Assembly (NCBI RefSeq): GCF_000745125.1
Contig: NZ_JQNF01000005.1
Location: 496,001-560,000, forward strand
Reading direction: 5' to 3'
DNA length: 64,000 nt
Origin: Carnobacterium jeotgali MS3
GTDB taxonomy: Bacteria > Bacillota > Bacilli > Lactobacillales > Carnobacteriaceae
Of the stretch, positions 7,976 to 17,967 are shown piece by piece (position 1 is the first letter of the stretch; each line of letters starts with the position of its first letter). The notes beneath the pieces were generated by a model, which had not been told where the DNA came from, ran no database searches, and saw nothing but the letters and a program-made list of their open reading frames with translations. Made by a program: the position numbers and the translations under genes.

Positions 7976-8923
7976 GTGGAGTCAGAATATCTAAATCTAG
8001 CAAGAAAAGTTTTGGAAGTAGGCAACGAAAAAACGGATCGAACAGGAACGGGAACTAAAAGTTTATTTGGCCACCAAATGCGGTTTAATCTACAAGAAGG
8101 TTTTCCACTTTTAACCACGAAAAGAGTACCTTTCAGTTTGATTAAGAGTGAATTGTTATGGTTTATTAAAGGCAATACAAATATTTGCTATTTGTTGCAG
8201 CATAATAATCATATATGGGACGAATGGGCTTTTGAACGTTTTGTGAAAAGTGAAGATTATAAAGGACCAGATATGACTAATTTTGGCAGAAAGTCTTTGA
8301 TAGATTCAGAATTCAATACTCTTTATCTAAAAGAAAAAGAGGCGTTCTGTACCCGTATTTTAGAAGATGAGACCTTTGCATTGCAGTATGGTGAATTAGG
8401 AAATGTTTACGGTGCACAGTGGCGCAAATGGAAAACAACGCAAGGTGAAACGATTGATCAATTAAAAGATGTGATTAAATTGATTAAAACATCTCCAGAC
8501 TCAAGACGTATGCTTGTTTCAGCGTGGAACCCTGAAGATGTACCCAATATGGCGCTGCCTCCTTGTCATACATTATTTCAATTTTATGTTGCGGATGGGA
8601 AATTAAGTTGCCAATTGTACCAACGGAGTGCCGATATCTTTTTAGGAGTCCCGTTCAATATTGCAAGCTATGCGTTATTGACGCATCTTATTGCTCATGA
8701 AACGGGGCTAGAAGTAGGCGAATTTGTTCATACTTTGGGAGATGCACATTTGTATTCAAACCATATCGAACAAATAAACAAACAACTAGCTAGAGAACCT
8801 AAAGAATTGCCTACCTTAATATTGAATTCATCAAAAACAAGTATTTTTGATTTTGAAATGGACGATATTAAAATCGAAGGATACGACCCTCATCCCGGGA
8901 TAAAAGCGCCAATAGCTGTATAA
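7976..8923 (+). CDS. thyA: Thymidylate synthase
   Basis: ThyA makes dTMP from dUMP with methylene-tetrahydrofolate as donor. The 315-residue protein is the long Lactobacillus-type form. It has an insertion of about 50 residues in the small domain (near 85-135) that the E. coli enzyme lacks. The catalytic cysteine is in [12 protein letters not shown] and the phosphate-binding Arg in [12 protein letters not shown]. The start is GTG, spaced from AGGAGG. dfrA follows 22 bp later, so the gene that consumes the folate cofactor and the gene that regenerates it form one operon. Confidence 0.97.
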   Translation: MESEYLNLARKVLEVGNEKTDRTGTGTKSLFGHQMRFNLQEGFPLLTTKRVPFSLIKSELLWFIKGNTNICYLLQHNNHIWDEWAFERFVKSEDYKGPDMTNFGRKSLIDSEFNTLYLKEKEAFCTRILEDETFALQYGELGNVYGAQWRKWKTTQGETIDQLKDVIKLIKTSPDSRRMLVSAWNPEDVPNMALPPCHTLFQFYVADGKLSCQLYQRSADIFLGVPFNIASYALLTHLIAHETGLEVGEFVHTLGDAHLYSNHIEQINKQLAREPKELPTLILNSSKTSIFDFEMDDIKIEGYDPHPGIKAPIAV

Positions 8924-8945
8924 CAAGAAGAAAGTAGGGAATGAT

Positions 8946-9440
8946 ATGATTGCTTTTTTATGGGCTCAAGATCAAAATGGGGCAATTGGGTATCAAGGGA
9001 CGTTACCTTGGTATTTGCCGAATGACTTAAAATTTTTCAAACAAATGACAATAAATAATGCGGTTGTGATGGGTAGAAAAACCTTTGAAGGAATGAACAA
9101 ACGGCCTTTACCTAATCGCATCAATATTATATTAACAACTGATCCCAATTATCAAGCTGAAGGGATTAAAGTCATGCATAGTCGAGAGGAAGTACTAGAC
9201 TTTGCTAAAGAGTATTCAGGAGATACCTTGATTACAGGTGGAGCAAACGTCTTTAGTTTCTTTATGGATGACGTAGATGTATTGCATCGCACCATGATTG
9301 AAGGCGAATTTAAAGGCGATACCTTTATGCCTGAAATAGATTGGTCACAATGGAAACTAGATAAAATAGAAGCTGGGATTCTTGATGACCGCAATAAATA
9401 TCCACACGTTTTTGAAACGTATGTACGAAATGAAAAATAA
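8946..9440 (+). CDS. folA: Dihydrofolate reductase
   Basis: The 164-residue enzyme reduces the dihydrofolate produced by ThyA, using NADPH. Visible motifs are AIGYQGTLPWYLPNDLKFFK with the substrate-binding Asp (about residue 27), the cofactor-binding VVMGRKTFEGM, and TGGANVFSFF. Length is normal for chromosomal bacterial DHFR. It lies directly downstream of thyA. The chromosomal thyA-dfrA pairing and ordinary base composition give no sign of an acquired resistance gene. Confidence 0.95.
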   Translation: MIAFLWAQDQNGAIGYQGTLPWYLPNDLKFFKQMTINNAVVMGRKTFEGMNKRPLPNRINIILTTDPNYQAEGIKVMHSREEVLDFAKEYSGDTLITGGANVFSFFMDDVDVLHRTMIEGEFKGDTFMPEIDWSQWKLDKIEAGILDDRNKYPHVFETYVRNEK

Positions 9441-9491
9441 GTAAATACACTAGTCATTTCAGATAGAAATGTATACGAAAAATAGAGAATC

Positions 9492-9500
9492 TGGTATACT
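9492..9500 (+). promoter_or_regulatory. Extended -10 promoter of the GDSL esterase gene
   Basis: TGGTATACT lies 36 bp before the next start. The -35 region (near 9472) is weak, as expected for a TGn-extended promoter. Confidence 0.5.
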
Positions 9501-9535
9501 ATTTTCATATATCGACAAGTAGAGGAGTTTTTAAC

Positions 9536-10384
9536 ATGAAAAAAGGACGGTCAATTATCGGTATCTTCCTTTTTTTGATGATTGCTAGTCTTCTCGTTGT
9601 TGGTTTGCTAACCGTTTTATTTCAAAATAATTCAACTAACAACGAGGAAAAAAGCGAACTAAAAAAAGAGTCTCTTCATATCGTTGCAATTGGTGATTCT
9701 TTAACACAAGGTGTTGGAGATACTTCTAATAGTGGCGGATACGTTCCCATAGTAGCTGACTTATTAAAAGAAACGGATAATTATAAAGAGGTAACCACAA
9801 GCAATTATGGGAAAAGTGGCGATCGAAGTGACCAAATATTGGAACGTTTCTATGAAAGTGAGGACATCCAAGAGGATATTGCTTCTGCTGATATCGTTGT
9901 ATTGACGGTAGGTGGAAATGATATTATCCAAACCTTAAAACAACATCTTTTAACGGTTACTAAAGAAAATTTCCTTATACCTGAAGCAACTTATAAGGAA
10001 AACCTAACCACTCTTTTATCGGCTTTTAAAAAAGTGAATCCTGAAGTTCAACTATATATCTTTGGCATTTACAATCCTTATTCTATTTACTTTCCTGAAA
10101 TAACTGAAATGGAAACTATAGCAGGTGAATGGAATGAAACAACAAAGGAAGTAGTAAATGAAACTGAAAATGCGACCTTTCTTCCTATAGCTGACTTATT
10201 TAATCCGTCATTGAAACATGAGGAGAAAAAAGACGTATTGATAAACGAGGAAGAAGCTAAAGAACAGGCTAAAGAACAAGCAATCAGCAATCCTTATTTG
10301 TATGAAGAGGATTTATTTCATCCGAATGAAGCTGGATATCAGTTAATGAGTGAGGTCTTATTTCAAGCTATTGTAGCTGAATAA
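9536..10384 (+). CDS. GDSL-type lipase/esterase (YpmR-like), membrane-anchored
   Basis: The 282-residue protein has a basic start and one membrane segment (about 9-30), so the catalytic domain is extracellular. SGNH blocks are clear: AIGDSLTQG with nucleophile Ser (I), NYGKSGDRS with Gly (II), TVGGNDI with Asn (III), and DLFHPNEAGY with catalytic Asp and His (V). It matches Bacillus YpmR, whose substrate is unknown. It is followed by ypmS, as in Bacillus. An acidic, Glu/Lys/Ala-rich insertion (about 225-250) precedes block V and is poorly conserved in the family as far as I can judge. Confidence 0.85.
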   Translation: MKKGRSIIGIFLFLMIASLLVVGLLTVLFQNNSTNNEEKSELKKESLHIVAIGDSLTQGVGDTSNSGGYVPIVADLLKETDNYKEVTTSNYGKSGDRSDQILERFYESEDIQEDIASADIVVLTVGGNDIIQTLKQHLLTVTKENFLIPEATYKENLTTLLSAFKKVNPEVQLYIFGIYNPYSIYFPEITEMETIAGEWNETTKEVVNETENATFLPIADLFNPSLKHEEKKDVLINEEEAKEQAKEQAISNPYLYEEDLFHPNEAGYQLMSEVLFQAIVAE

Positions 10385-10413
10385 AAAGAAAACTTGTGGA
10401 GTAAGGAGTTTTT

Positions 10414-11022
10414 ATGAGCATAAAAAGTAATGAGCAAAAGAGTAAATTAAATGGCTGGAAATGGGCTTTTCTTGTCCTGCTTTCAATCGTATTAGGAACA
10501 TTATTTTGGTTTTTCACTCAAATGACTCCGGTTATTATTGGAGAGCCTAATCTAGAAACGCAAACTAGTAGTGATGAAGTGACGTTTCAAGTATCAACAA
10601 AGAAAGATGATATCAATCAATTGGTAGCTTCGTATCTTAAAGATGAAAAAATAGTAAAAGGTCCGGTCAATTATCAATTTAAATTGGAAGACCAGGCTCA
10701 ATTAGTTGGCACCTTTCAATTATTTGGAAAGGATGTCCAATTCCAGCTTTCTTTAGAGCCATTTGTTATGGAAAATGGCAATCTGCAATTTAAAACAACA
10801 GGCCTTTCAATTGGAAAATTGAATTTGCCGATTTCCTTTGCCTTGAATCAAATTGAAAGTCAATTAAATATTCCAGATTGGGTAGCTATTGATAGTGAAC
10901 AAGAAACACTTGTTTTTAATTTAAATGAGTTCACGCTAGATAGCGGTATCCATTTTTCGGTCGATAAGATTGATCTAGCCGAGAATGATATTCGAATCAA
11001 TGTCTATGTGCCAACCAATTGA
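10414..11022 (+). CDS. YpmS family protein (DUF2140)
   Basis: The 202-residue protein has one N-terminal membrane anchor (about 13-34) and an extracellular domain of alternating hydrophobic strands. It matches YpmS in size and context, directly after the YpmR-like esterase with a 29-bp gap. Its function is unknown. Pairing with a GDSL esterase suggests a shared envelope or lipoprotein role, which is inference only. It is preceded by AAGGAG. Confidence 0.78.
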   Translation: MSIKSNEQKSKLNGWKWAFLVLLSIVLGTLFWFFTQMTPVIIGEPNLETQTSSDEVTFQVSTKKDDINQLVASYLKDEKIVKGPVNYQFKLEDQAQLVGTFQLFGKDVQFQLSLEPFVMENGNLQFKTTGLSIGKLNLPISFALNQIESQLNIPDWVAIDSEQETLVFNLNEFTLDSGIHFSVDKIDLAENDIRINVYVPTN

Positions 11023-11047
11023 TCTAATTTAAGAAAGGATGAGGTCT

Positions 11048-11563
11048 GTGAGAGATACTGCAATTTTTGCCGGAGGATGTTTTTGGTGTATGGTTTCGCC
11101 ATTTGATGAACAGCCTGGAATTGAGAAAGTTGTTTCAGGCTATACAGGCGGACATACGGTTAATCCTACTTATGAAGAAGTTCTAGCCAAAACAACGGGA
11201 CACACGGAAGCTGTTGAAATAACCTTTGATCCAACAATTATTTCATATGAAGAATTGGTCGAAATCTATTGGAATCAAACGGATCCAACAGATGCTATGG
11301 GTCAATTTCAAGATAGAGGAGATAATTACCGACCTGTTATCTTTGTACGAGATGAGAATCAAAGAAAAGTTGCTGAAAAATCCAAGCAACAGTTAAGCGA
11401 AAGCGGAAAATATAAAAAGCCAATTGTTACTGTAATTGAAGCCGTACAACCTTTTTATCCAGCTGAAGAATACCACCAAGAGTTTTATCAAAAAAATCCA
11501 GAAAAGTATGCTCAAGAAAAAAAAGAGCGTCTTGATTACCAGCAGGATAAAGAAAGGAATTAA
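11048..11563 (+). CDS. msrA: Peptide methionine sulfoxide reductase MsrA
   Basis: This enzyme reduces the S-epimer of methionine sulfoxide in proteins. The active site GGCFWCM holds the catalytic Cys. [15 protein letters not shown] and TGHTEAVEI are family blocks. The GTG at 11048 is preferred because it lies seven bases after AAGGA; the in-frame ATG at 11039 has its ribosome site immediately adjacent. No msrB is fused or adjacent. It ends 4 bp before the YozE gene. Confidence 0.95.
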   Translation: MRDTAIFAGGCFWCMVSPFDEQPGIEKVVSGYTGGHTVNPTYEEVLAKTTGHTEAVEITFDPTIISYEELVEIYWNQTDPTDAMGQFQDRGDNYRPVIFVRDENQRKVAEKSKQQLSESGKYKKPIVTVIEAVQPFYPAEEYHQEFYQKNPEKYAQEKKERLDYQQDKERN

Positions 11564-11567
11564 GTTA

Positions 11568-11789
11568 ATGCAACGTCCGTTTTATCATTATTTAATGACT
11601 GAAAGAGATCCATATAAAAAAGATGCTGTAACGTTATTTGCAAATGCCGTTTATTTAGATAATAGCTTTCCTAAACAATCAGAAGATTATCATGAAATTA
11701 GTCATTATTTGGAATTAAATGGTACTTACTTAGAAGAAATGACAACGTTTGATAAAGCATGGGAAATCTATTTGGATAAAGATAATTAA
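11568..11789 (+). CDS. YozE family small protein (SAM-like fold)
   Basis: The 73-residue protein begins MQRPFYHYLMTERDP and matches YozE/UPF0346, a small helical family of unknown function. Conserved aromatic and acidic residues (FYHYL, DNSFPK) are present. The ATG at 11568 has AAAGGAA upstream, inside the last codons of msrA. The two genes are almost certainly co-transcribed and translationally coupled. Confidence 0.85.
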   Translation: MQRPFYHYLMTERDPYKKDAVTLFANAVYLDNSFPKQSEDYHEISHYLELNGTYLEEMTTFDKAWEIYLDKDN

Positions 11790-11822
11790 AAAAAACAACA
11801 AAACAACTAGGAGGAAATAATC

Positions 11823-12530
11823 ATGAGTGTACACATTGAAGCTACAGAAGGACAAATCGCAGAAACGGTATTATTACCTGGAGATCCATTAAGAGCAAAA
11901 TATATTGCAGAAACATTTTTAACAGATGTGGAACAGTATAACCGCGTAAGAAATATGTTTGGGTACACTGGAACCTATAAAGGCAGACGTGTTTCTGTCC
12001 AAGGAACAGGTATGGGAATACCTTCTATGATGATTTACGCTGAAGAATTAATAACAGGTTACAACGTGAAAAACTTAATCCGTGTAGGAACTGCTGGCGG
12101 AATGCAAAAAGATGTTAAAGTACGTGATGTTATTTTAGCGCAAGGTGCAACAACTGATTCAGCTGTTGTAAAAAATACATTTAATGATCAAGTACAATTT
12201 GCTCCGATTGCTGATTTTGATTTACTTAGAACAGCGTATGAAATTGCAACTGAACAAGGAATGAAAGTTAAAGTGGGGAATATTTTATCTGCTGATCGTT
12301 TCTACAATGCTGAACTAGATAAGAAGAAATTGGCAGATTATGGCGTACTAGCTACTGAAATGGAAGCGGCTGGTCTATACACGTTAGCAGCAAAATACAA
12401 TCGTAGAGCGCTAGCTATTTTAACCATAAGCGACCATTTAATTACTGGAGAAGAAACTTCTTCAGATGAGCGTGAAAAAACCTTTAATGATATGATGATT
12501 GTAGCTCTAGAAACAGCGTTAAAATTCTAG
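11823..12530 (+). CDS. deoD: Purine nucleoside phosphorylase, DeoD type
   Basis: The 235-residue enzyme cleaves purine (deoxy)ribonucleosides with phosphate, in purine salvage. It belongs to the hexameric low-molecular-mass family. [14 protein letters not shown] carries the phosphate-binding Arg, GMGIPS is present, and [10 protein letters not shown] and ISDHL (with the catalytic Asp) form the nucleoside site. The start is well placed after AGGAGG. It follows YozE by 33 bp; no other nucleoside gene is adjacent. Confidence 0.95.
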   Translation: MSVHIEATEGQIAETVLLPGDPLRAKYIAETFLTDVEQYNRVRNMFGYTGTYKGRRVSVQGTGMGIPSMMIYAEELITGYNVKNLIRVGTAGGMQKDVKVRDVILAQGATTDSAVVKNTFNDQVQFAPIADFDLLRTAYEIATEQGMKVKVGNILSADRFYNAELDKKKLADYGVLATEMEAAGLYTLAAKYNRRALAILTISDHLITGEETSSDEREKTFNDMMIVALETALKF

Positions 12531-12633
12531 TAAAAAGTGACCTTGTTTATTAAATTCTTAAAAGTAATGTAAGAAATAGACTAGAATGGTCGCGAATGTA
12601 GAGTCTAATTGAAAGTAGAGAGGAACCTTGCAA

Positions 12634-14124
12634 ATGGAGAATGAACCAAAGAAATCACAAAAGCAAAAAGGAATCAAACCTTGGGCATATGGTGCTTCTC
12701 TCATAGTAGTTGCTGCACTTTCAATTGGTGGAACTGTTGCTGTTACAAACGCAAATGATGATAATGATGAAGTACAAAAAAATGTAAATTCCTCAGAATC
12801 CAGTGTTGCAGTAAATACAGAGGATTTTGAAAAAATCCAAGCTGTCTATGACACTTTAATGTCAGACTATTATCAAGGTGTAGAAGGGGAAACCTTGATT
12901 GAAGGTGCCATTACTGGTATGACTGAATCTGTGGGCGATCCGTACACACAATACCTCGATGTAGAAGAATCGTCTTCTTTAGATGAAAGTATTTCAGCAT
13001 CCTTTGAAGGAATCGGTGCAGAAGTGATGAAACAAGGAGACAATGTTATGATTGTTTCTCCTATTGCAGGTTCACCAGCTGAAAAAGCAGGATTACAGCC
13101 GAACGATATTATTTTAAAAGCTGGTGATCAAGAATTAACCGGCATGAATTTAAATGAAGCTGTTTCACACATTCGTGGCGAAAAAGGTTCGGAAGTTGTT
13201 TTGTCTATTAGGCGTGGCGATTCTACCTTTGAAGTAACGTTAGTACGAGATACAATTCCGGTTGAAACCGTTGTTTATCAATTAGATGAAGAAAATCCAA
13301 CAATTGGGTATATTTCCATTACGAGTTTTTCTTCACCAACTTATGATGATTTAGTAGCTGCGATAAAAGATTTGAGAAATCAAGGTGCAAAATCCTTTGT
13401 GTTCGATGTTCGTCAAAATCCAGGCGGTTTATTAAATGCGGGAATGTCAATTTCTAATCTGTTTTTAGAAAATGGCGATACTATTTTACAAACGCAAGAA
13501 AAAGATCAAGAGCCTGTCTCAATCGTCGCTGATAATGCGACAATGGGTGATTTTAAAGTTACTGAACCAGCTGTTTTATTAGTAGACGAAGGCAGCGCTA
13601 GTGCTTCAGAAATTCTAGCAGGTGCTGTTAATGAATCAGGAAATGTTAAACTAATTGGAACGAAAACGTTTGGTAAAGGGACAGTCCAAAATGTGGCTGC
13701 ATTTAATGACAAAAGTGAGTTAAAAATAACGATTGCAAAATGGTTAACGCCAAGTGGAAAATGGATCAATGAAAAAGGCATCACGCCTACTATCGAAGTT
13801 GCTTTACCGGATTATGCGAATTTATTGATAATTGATGGATCAAAAACCTATCAATTGGGCGATGTTTCTGAGGAAGTTAAAAACCTAGAAAAAGTCCTTG
13901 ATGCATTAGGTTATTCTGTAGATACTATTGATGGATACTTTGATGAAGCAACCCAAAAGGCTGTTAGTCAATTCCAAATCGATAAAAAGCTCCCTGTCGA
14001 TGGTAAAGTGACAGGTGAAACGGCAACTCAACTCGTTGAATCGTTAAGAAAATTGATTGATGAAAATGATACTCAATATGAGGCAGCGATAAAAGAGTTG
14101 CAAGCCACTAAATCCAACGACTAA
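12634..14124 (+). CDS. C-terminal processing protease (CtpA-like, S41) with PDZ and peptidoglycan-binding domain
   Basis: A membrane anchor at about residues 20-42 is followed by the S41 N-terminal region, a PDZ domain (about 110-200, GSPAEKAGLQPNDIIL) and the protease core. The core has nucleophile Ser in EGSASASEIL and general-base Lys in KTFGKGTVQ. A C-terminal PG_binding_1 module (about 405-470) contains GYFDEATQKAVSQFQ. Such proteases degrade or process envelope proteins outside the membrane, and the last domain would tether it to peptidoglycan. ATG at 12634 and in-frame TTG at 12628 are both possible starts. It is transcribed alone. Confidence 0.92.
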   Translation: MENEPKKSQKQKGIKPWAYGASLIVVAALSIGGTVAVTNANDDNDEVQKNVNSSESSVAVNTEDFEKIQAVYDTLMSDYYQGVEGETLIEGAITGMTESVGDPYTQYLDVEESSSLDESISASFEGIGAEVMKQGDNVMIVSPIAGSPAEKAGLQPNDIILKAGDQELTGMNLNEAVSHIRGEKGSEVVLSIRRGDSTFEVTLVRDTIPVETVVYQLDEENPTIGYISITSFSSPTYDDLVAAIKDLRNQGAKSFVFDVRQNPGGLLNAGMSISNLFLENGDTILQTQEKDQEPVSIVADNATMGDFKVTEPAVLLVDEGSASASEILAGAVNESGNVKLIGTKTFGKGTVQNVAAFNDKSELKITIAKWLTPSGKWINEKGITPTIEVALPDYANLLIIDGSKTYQLGDVSEEVKNLEKVLDALGYSVDTIDGYFDEATQKAVSQFQIDKKLPVDGKVTGETATQLVESLRKLIDENDTQYEAAIKELQATKSND

Positions 14125-14168
14125 TAAGCAATTGAGTTGTAAACAAAAACAGTTAAAACTTACTAGGG

Positions 14169-14202
14169 AAGAGAGGTAGGCGTTTTCTATCTCTCTTTCT
14201 TG
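14169..14202 (+). terminator. Probable terminator after the S41 protease
   Basis: AAGAGAGGTAG and CTATCTCTCTT pair with one G-U and are followed by TTCTTGG. The T run is imperfect. Confidence 0.5.
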
Positions 14203-14283
14203 GTCAGCACTGTGTTAAATAGATAGTTATTTGAAAAAAATTCTTGTATGATAGAATAAACAGATTGGTTTGGAGCGAAGGAT

Positions 14284-14829
14284 ATGGGGAAAAATTCGTG
14301 GAAGGAGTTTTCATGGAAGTGGTCTAAGGCGCTATTGTTAGCTGGATTGATCACTGTTTTATTGCGAAATTTCATCTTTATTCCTATGACTATTGAAGGT
14401 TCGTCTATGATACCTACCTTTCAACAGGACGATCAAATTATTGTCAAAACAATATATGATATAGAGAGATTTGATTTAGTTGTATTTCACGATTCTTCAA
14501 ATCGGACTCTTGTAAAAAGAGTAATTGGTTTACCTGGAGAAAAAATCCAATATGAAAATGATCAGCTTTATGTAAATGATAAAAAATTCGAGGAAAAATT
14601 TCTAGATAATGATTTAGTGAATAACGCTGGCGGAATTTGGACATCTGATTTCACCTTAGAAGAATTGACTGGAACTCAAGTAGTACCAGAAGATGAGTAT
14701 TTTGTATTAGGTGATAATCGTAGATCAAGTAATGACAGTCGGTATTTTGGAAGTATTCCAGTTGAGTCAATTGTTGGAGAAACTTCGTTTATTTATTATC
14801 CTTTTAATCGCATGAAGAACGTTCAATAA
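14284..14829 (+). CDS. lepB: Signal peptidase I, copy 1
   Basis: The 181-residue protein has one N-terminal membrane segment (about 14-36) and the extracellular S26 domain. Catalytic Ser is in GSSMIPT and Lys in LVKRVIGLPGE. GDNRRSSNDSRYFG is the conserved C-terminal box. It removes signal peptides from exported proteins. A second, clearly different signal peptidase follows 23 bp downstream in the same operon. The upstream TGATAGAAT (near 14249) may be an extended -10. Confidence 0.93.
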   Translation: MGKNSWKEFSWKWSKALLLAGLITVLLRNFIFIPMTIEGSSMIPTFQQDDQIIVKTIYDIERFDLVVFHDSSNRTLVKRVIGLPGEKIQYENDQLYVNDKKFEEKFLDNDLVNNAGGIWTSDFTLEELTGTQVVPEDEYFVLGDNRRSSNDSRYFGSIPVESIVGETSFIYYPFNRMKNVQ

Positions 14830-14852
14830 ACAATGAAAGTAGGGAGAAGCTA

Positions 14853-15506
14853 TTGAGTAAAATAAATTTTTCTGATGATCAAAATCAAACAGAAAGATCT
14901 TTCGAACCTAGAAAGTCACGTCATCTTTCTTCGAGTCAAAAACGTAAAGAAAAAAAAAGTCTTGGAAGTGAAATTTTAAGCACACTACTTTATTGTATAG
15001 TAGCGTTAATCATTTTTTTACTTATTCGGCATTTTTTGTTTGCTCCAGTAAGTGTAGATGGTGAATCGATGGTTCCTACTTTAGAAGATCACGATCGTTT
15101 GATTTTAAATAAAGTCTCTAATATAGACCGCTTTGATGTTGTTGTTTTTCCTGCTCCTGATGAGCCTGAGAAACAGTATATCAAAAGAATCATCGGTCTT
15201 CCGGGTGACACTATTCGTTATCAAGATGATGTTTTATATATTAATGATAAAGCAGTTGAAGAAGAGTATTTGCAAAGTTCGATTGAATCCTATGCTACAG
15301 GAGGCAACTTTACCGAAGACTTTTCATTAGCCTCTAAAACGGGTGAAGAGACGGTTCCTAAGGGCAGCTATTTTGTGATGGGGGATAATCGTATAAATTC
15401 AAAAGATAGTCGTTTTTTTGGATTCGTAGATGCAACTACTGTAAGTGGTACAGCTAATTTCCGGATTTGGCCACTTAAAGAGTTTGGCTCAATAGACGAA
15501 GAATAA
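14853..15506 (+). CDS. lepB: Signal peptidase I, copy 2, with long cytoplasmic N-terminus
   Basis: The 217-residue paralogue of the preceding gene has an added basic, Ser/Lys/Arg-rich N-terminal tail of about 40 residues before its membrane segment (about 44-66). Ser in GESMVPT and Lys in YIKRIIGLPGD form the catalytic dyad; GDNRINSKDSRFFG is present. It starts at TTG, after AGGGAG. The two copies share the fold and active site but diverge in the loops, so they may differ in substrate preference. The next gene, rbgA, is 72 bp away. Confidence 0.93.
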   Translation: MSKINFSDDQNQTERSFEPRKSRHLSSSQKRKEKKSLGSEILSTLLYCIVALIIFLLIRHFLFAPVSVDGESMVPTLEDHDRLILNKVSNIDRFDVVVFPAPDEPEKQYIKRIIGLPGDTIRYQDDVLYINDKAVEEEYLQSSIESYATGGNFTEDFSLASKTGEETVPKGSYFVMGDNRINSKDSRFFGFVDATTVSGTANFRIWPLKEFGSIDEE

Positions 15507-15578
15507 AAAAGAAATGTAAAAAAAGAAGATGAAAAAATTGTTCTTTTTTGTGTGTAAATAGAAAGGTGAAAAAATAAC

Positions 15579-16433
15579 ATGACCATTCAATGGTTTCCAG
15601 GGCATATGGCCAAAGCAAGACGACAAGTAACCGAAAAAATTAAATTAGTAGATGTGATATTTGAACTCGTAGATGCAAGATTGCCTTTATCAAGCCGCAA
15701 TCCCATTTTAGACGAGATAATAGGAGAAAAACCAAGAATCATTATTTTAAACAAAAGCGATTTAGCTGATCCTGTTCAAACAAAAAAATGGGTGGAGTAC
15801 TTTAATGAACAAGGAATAGCTGCAGTCCCAATTGTTGCACAAGAAGGAAAAGGCATGAAGCAAGTTATGGAAAAAGCAAAAGAAATTTTGAAACCAAAAT
15901 TTGACAGAAGAGCCGCTAAAGGAATCAAACCACGTGCTATCAGAGCAATGAGTATTGGAATTCCAAACGTTGGGAAGTCTACTTTAATCAATCGTTTTAT
16001 TAAGAAAAATGTGGCAAAAACAGGAAATAAACCAGGTGTCACAAAAGCTCAACAATGGTTAAAATTGGGCAAAGAATTGGAATTACTGGATACTCCAGGT
16101 ATTCTTTGGCCTAAGTTTGAAGATCCAGCTATTGGACAAAAACTTGCTTTAACAGGAGCAATCAAAGATACCATACTTCAACTAGATGATATCGCTATGT
16201 ATGGAATAGAATTTATGCGAGAAAATTATCCGGAATCAATTTCAAAACGATACCGCTTAAGTGAAGAGGAAATGACATTAGCAATACCAGAGATGCTCAT
16301 GCTTATTAGTGAGCGCAGAGGATTTCGTGATGACTATAGCCGTGCAGCTGAAATGGTAATTTTTGAAATAAGAAGTGGTAAAGTAGGACGATTTACATTA
16401 GATATTGCTCCGGTTTCTTTACCTAAAGAATAG
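15579..16433 (+). CDS. rbgA: Ribosome biogenesis GTPase RbgA (YlqF)
   Basis: This 284-residue, circularly permuted GTPase is needed for late assembly of the 50S subunit. The motif order is permuted as expected: G4 NKSDLAD (about 58-64), then G1 GIPNVGKST (about 128-136), then G3 DTPGILWP (about 173). The start [15 protein letters not shown] is typical of the family. It overlaps into an operon with rnhB, 10 bp later, the same rbgA-rnhB pairing as in Bacillus. Confidence 0.96.
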   Translation: MTIQWFPGHMAKARRQVTEKIKLVDVIFELVDARLPLSSRNPILDEIIGEKPRIIILNKSDLADPVQTKKWVEYFNEQGIAAVPIVAQEGKGMKQVMEKAKEILKPKFDRRAAKGIKPRAIRAMSIGIPNVGKSTLINRFIKKNVAKTGNKPGVTKAQQWLKLGKELELLDTPGILWPKFEDPAIGQKLALTGAIKDTILQLDDIAMYGIEFMRENYPESISKRYRLSEEEMTLAIPEMLMLISERRGFRDDYSRAAEMVIFEIRSGKVGRFTLDIAPVSLPKE

Positions 16434-16443
16434 AGGAACGCGT

Positions 16444-17217
16444 GTGGAAAAGCCTTTAAGTATTGCAGCAATCAAAGAATTATTGTCAACCATTTCCGAT
16501 TCAACCGATGAGCGACTATCAGCAATTAGGAATGATTCCCGTAAAGGGGCTGCGAGTGCATACAAAGCATGGGAAAATAAGTTGAAGAAACAGCAATCTA
16601 TTCTTGATAAACAAGAAGAAATGCTTCAAATTGAACGTTATTTTTGGGAACAAGGTACGCAATACATCGCTGGAATCGATGAAGTAGGAAGAGGACCACT
16701 AGCTGGACCTGTTGTGGCTGCTGCAGTGGTATTACCGAAAGATTTTGATGTGTTAGGTATAAATGATTCTAAGCAATTGTCTAGTGCAAAACGAGAAGCA
16801 TTATTTGAACAGATCCAAGAAGCAGCAGTAGCTATTGGAATTGGTGTAAAAGATCATCATATAATCGATAAAGTAAATATTTACGAAGCAACTAAATTAG
16901 CCATGATTGAAGCCATACAACAATTGCCTGTACAACCAGAACAATTATTGATTGATGCTATGCATTTACCAGTTAGTATACCGCAAGAAAGTTTCATCAA
17001 AGGGGACGCCAAAAGTATATCTATTGCTGCGGCAAGTATTATTGCTAAAGTAACAAGAGATAGAATGATGGCTGATTATGATGATTTATATCCAGGCTAT
17101 GGTTTTGCTAAAAATGCTGGTTATGGAACTAAAGTACATTTAGAAGGATTAGAAAAACAAGGAGCATGTCCAATTCATAGAAAAACATTTGCTCCTGTAA
17201 AAAACGTACTAAAATAG
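16444..17217 (+). CDS. rnhB: Ribonuclease HII
   Basis: The enzyme of 257 residues removes ribonucleotides misincorporated in DNA and RNA in hybrids. The catalytic DEDD set is visible: GIDEVGRGPLAGP (Asp, Glu), LIDAMHLP (Asp) and the TRDRMM region (Asp). An N-terminal helical extension of about 65 residues, typical of Firmicutes RnhB, precedes the core. GTG at 16444 is chosen because it lies about eight bases after AGAGG and gives the family length. A bidirectional terminator separates it from lexA. Confidence 0.95.
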   Translation: MEKPLSIAAIKELLSTISDSTDERLSAIRNDSRKGAASAYKAWENKLKKQQSILDKQEEMLQIERYFWEQGTQYIAGIDEVGRGPLAGPVVAAAVVLPKDFDVLGINDSKQLSSAKREALFEQIQEAAVAIGIGVKDHHIIDKVNIYEATKLAMIEAIQQLPVQPEQLLIDAMHLPVSIPQESFIKGDAKSISIAAASIIAKVTRDRMMADYDDLYPGYGFAKNAGYGTKVHLEGLEKQGACPIHRKTFAPVKNVLK

Positions 17218-17239
17218 GTACCGCGATATAGCCTAAAAA

Positions 17240-17276
17240 AACGAATGAATAGGAAACTATTCATTCGTTTTTTTTA
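17240..17276. terminator. Bidirectional terminator, rnhB / lexA
   Basis: AACGAATGAATAG and CTATTCATTCGTT form a 13-bp stem with a GAAA loop, flanked by A and T runs on the two sides. Confidence 0.9.
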
Positions 17277-17278
17277 TA

Positions 17279-17902
17279 TTATTGGATATGGCTACGGTAT
17301 AAGCCAATAACTTTACCTAAAATAGTTAATTCATTAAGTAGGATAGGACTCATTGTATCATTTTCAGGTTGTAATCGATAATGATCTTCTTCTTTATAAA
17401 ATCTTTTACACGTTGCCTCATCATCAACAGTCATAGCAATGACAATGTCGCCATTATTAGCGGTTCCTTGTTTGCGAATAATAACTTCATCACCATCAAA
17501 AATACCAGCATTAATCATGCTTTCTCCGCGAATAGTCAACATGAATAACGATTCATTTTCAAATTGTAAATTTGGAGGAAGAGGGAAATAATCGGTAGCT
17601 TCTTCTACTGCTAAGATAGGCTCTCCAGCTGTAACGGTTCCTAATAAAGGAATTTTGTCTAATGCAATCCCTAATTTTGTTAATCCTAAAGCTGTTAATT
17701 CAATGGCACGTGGTTTACTAGGATCCCGTTGGATATATCCATTTTTTTCTAAGCGGGAAAGATGTCCATGTACTGTTGATGTAGAAGATAAAGAAACGGC
17801 TGTTCCAATTTCTCTAACAGTTGGAGGATAACCCTTCAATTTAACTTGATTGTATATATATTGCAAAACTTCAACTTGTCTTGATTCCGGATTTTTACTC
17901 AT
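17279..17902 (-). CDS. lexA: LexA repressor
   Basis: The 207-residue SOS repressor has an N-terminal winged helix (about 1-65; [21 protein letters not shown]) and a C-terminal S24 self-cleavage domain. The cleavage site is Ala-Gly in TAGEPI, with catalytic Ser in GESMINAGI and Lys in ATCKRF. RecA filaments trigger self-cleavage after DNA damage. ATG at 17902 is chosen; the upstream in-frame GTG overlaps the GAGGTG ribosome site. A LexA-box-like operator lies 66 bp upstream, consistent with autoregulation. The divergent gene is ynzC rather than the yneA division inhibitor found there in Bacillus. Confidence 0.96.
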   Translation of the reverse strand: MSKNPESRQVEVLQYIYNQVKLKGYPPTVREIGTAVSLSSTSTVHGHLSRLEKNGYIQRDPSKPRAIELTALGLTKLGIALDKIPLLGTVTAGEPILAVEEATDYFPLPPNLQFENESLFMLTIRGESMINAGIFDGDEVIIRKQGTANNGDIVIAMTVDDEATCKRFYKEEDHYRLQPENDTMSPILLNELTILGKVIGLYRSHIQ

Positions 17903-17967
17903 AATAGATATAAACACCTCGTTTCTTTTTTTATCATTCTAAGATTACCATATATAGCACAACAAAT

